Positions 63,086 through 64,000 of a DNA stretch of 64,000 bases are shown one piece after another. Position 1 is the first letter of the stretch; every line of letters starts with the position of its first letter. The notes beneath the pieces were generated by a model, which saw only the letters and a program-made list of their open reading frames with translations, had not been told where the DNA came from and made no database searches. The DNA comes from Clavaria fumosa (Eukaryota; Basidiomycota; Agaricomycetes; Agaricales; Clavariaceae): contig OX637802.1 of NCBI GenBank assembly GCA_951802425.1, positions 1,054,001 to 1,118,000 of the forward strand. Direction: 5' to 3'. The position numbers and the translations under genes were made by a program.

Positions 63086-64000
63086 TATGGACGTCTCCCG
63101 TGTATGGAAATAATAGCCTTGCCTTGCCTTGTCTTGCTGTGCTACCCTAGTGATTCCAAAATGGTGATACAGTACATGTCTTGTACTTAAAACGAAACCT
63201 GTCCCTCCGTTCTTCTTAACCCGCAGCACAGACTATGTCTCTCAATTTGTACATGTAGCAGTCTGGCCAGCCGTTACTGCTTGCCTGAGTGGGTACGCGG
63301 AAACCTCGGCACAGACGACGCCGCTCTGCATTGACTCCGCGTCTCGTGAAGGGAGATCATCACCCACCCACCACCGGTGGATGTCGTCGCAATCCCCGCG
63401 CGTCAACGTCGGATCTGAATTCCCCTTTGCTAGGATGGCGACGACACACACACACATGCACACATGCACACACGCCCCGTTGCGATCCCCGCGCGTCAAC
63501 GTCGGGTCGGATCGGCTCCCCGCGAGGGGGCGACCAGTAAAAAGCGTTGCTTCGTCCCTCGCGCGTCGGTGTCGCACGGACCTCGTATTCGTACTCAGCC
63601 TCGGCCTTGGACCCTCCTCTTCTCTTCTCGACGTGGGCTTACGCCGTCCCAAGACGGCGACGAGCTGCTCGACGTGGACCCCTCCCTCTTCGCCTTCCCC
63701 GGGGGCGTGCCGCCATCGTGCGACCTCCCCACCCTGTGCTGCTTGGCCCATACACACGCCTCCTCGCGCGATCTGCCGACGACGCGTCGGCGGTGGTTTC
63801 TCCGGCGCTGCTGGGCGTTGTGGTGTTGATGTCGGTAGATGGTAACGAGAATGAATAGTAGGGGGGCACGCCCGCGCTGGCTCGCCCCTTACTGGCACCA
63901 ATATGGATATAGTCGTTCTGTGTGAATGTTGTGACGAGATGTGATTGAGCATGAGAGAATGTTGAGCATGAGTGCTAGCAAAGGCGGTGTCGTATGGACG
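63086..64000. other. Right-end stretch, no gene supported
   Basis: Overlapping GC-rich frames run on both strands (for example 63242-63952 minus and 63381-63845 plus) without family features. A plus-strand reading with DGDELLDVDPSLFAFPGGVP at about 63640-63710 looks protein-like but cannot be extended. A short CA-rich tract lies at about 63445-63475. Confidence 0.35.
63391..63510. repeat. Pair of short direct repeats flanking a CA tract
   Basis: A word of just over 20 bases (atccccgcgcgtcaacgtcg and on) occurs at about 63392 and again at about 63486, with an acac/atgcac tract between. The copies are identical over the core. Confidence 0.8.

Noticed and set aside
63242..63952. 236-codon minus-strand frame at the right end
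   Set aside because: It is Arg/Pro-rich, overlaps equally long frames on the other strand, and contains simple repeats (CVHVCMCVCV), so coding is not supported.

Overview
The window reads as nuclear DNA of a filamentous basidiomycete, most likely an Agaricomycete. Genes sit on both strands and are cut by many introns of about 45-60 bp with GT...AG ends. Gene content fits: chitin synthase, a RAX2-like cortical marker, a NACHT-WD40 (NLR-type) receptor, and small membrane proteins with a lectin-like ectodomain. No tRNA, rRNA or CRISPR array could be supported.

Layout. 1-4.7 kb: the 3' part of a multipass/ectodomain membrane protein, eIF2B gamma (minus), and a small unrecognised gene. 5.1-9.7 kb: a complete-looking NLR with a helical N-terminus encoded partly by tiny exons, a NACHT NTPase and 13 near-identical 42-residue WD40 repeats. 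It is followed by AT-richer DNA holding a decayed Ty3/gypsy Gag. 11.0-13.9 kb: a long intact reverse transcriptase-like gene that is not inside a visible transposon and resembles the domesticated rvt family. 14.5-17.6 kb: chitin synthase. 18.2-19.4 kb: a MYND finger joined to a pRiA4b ORF-3-like domain. 20.5-25.7 kb: a nearly complete tyrosine-recombinase retrotransposon (Ngaro/PAT type, minus strand) whose split direct repeats (A1-ORFs-B1-A2-B2) can be read base by base. It ends 50 bp before the start codon of an STE20/GCK-III kinase.

25.8-57.5 kb is mainly housekeeping: kinase, APS kinase, alanyl-tRNA synthetase with a probable mitochondrial/cytosolic double start, ribosomal protein S18, an unknown disordered protein, NF-YA/HAP2, a SAP-domain SARNP/THO1 homologue, a lectin-like membrane protein, REI1, RAX2, a small mitochondrial membrane protein, a RPEL-motif protein, a DUF1279/FAM210 protein, S-adenosylmethionine decarboxylase and a TLG1/syntaxin-6 SNARE. 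58.8-61.1 kb encodes a transcription factor with two tandem Zn2Cys6 clusters. The last 3 kb has no gene that can be supported firmly.

The strongest candidates for unusual biology are the high-identity WD40 NLR, the rvt-like gene, the split-repeat YR retrotransposon in a kinase 5' region, and the double zinc-cluster factor whose middle exon carries half of each finger. Splice junctions given here were inferred by eye from GT/AG sites and protein-family continuity. Start codons of genes with missing first exons are marked uncertain.
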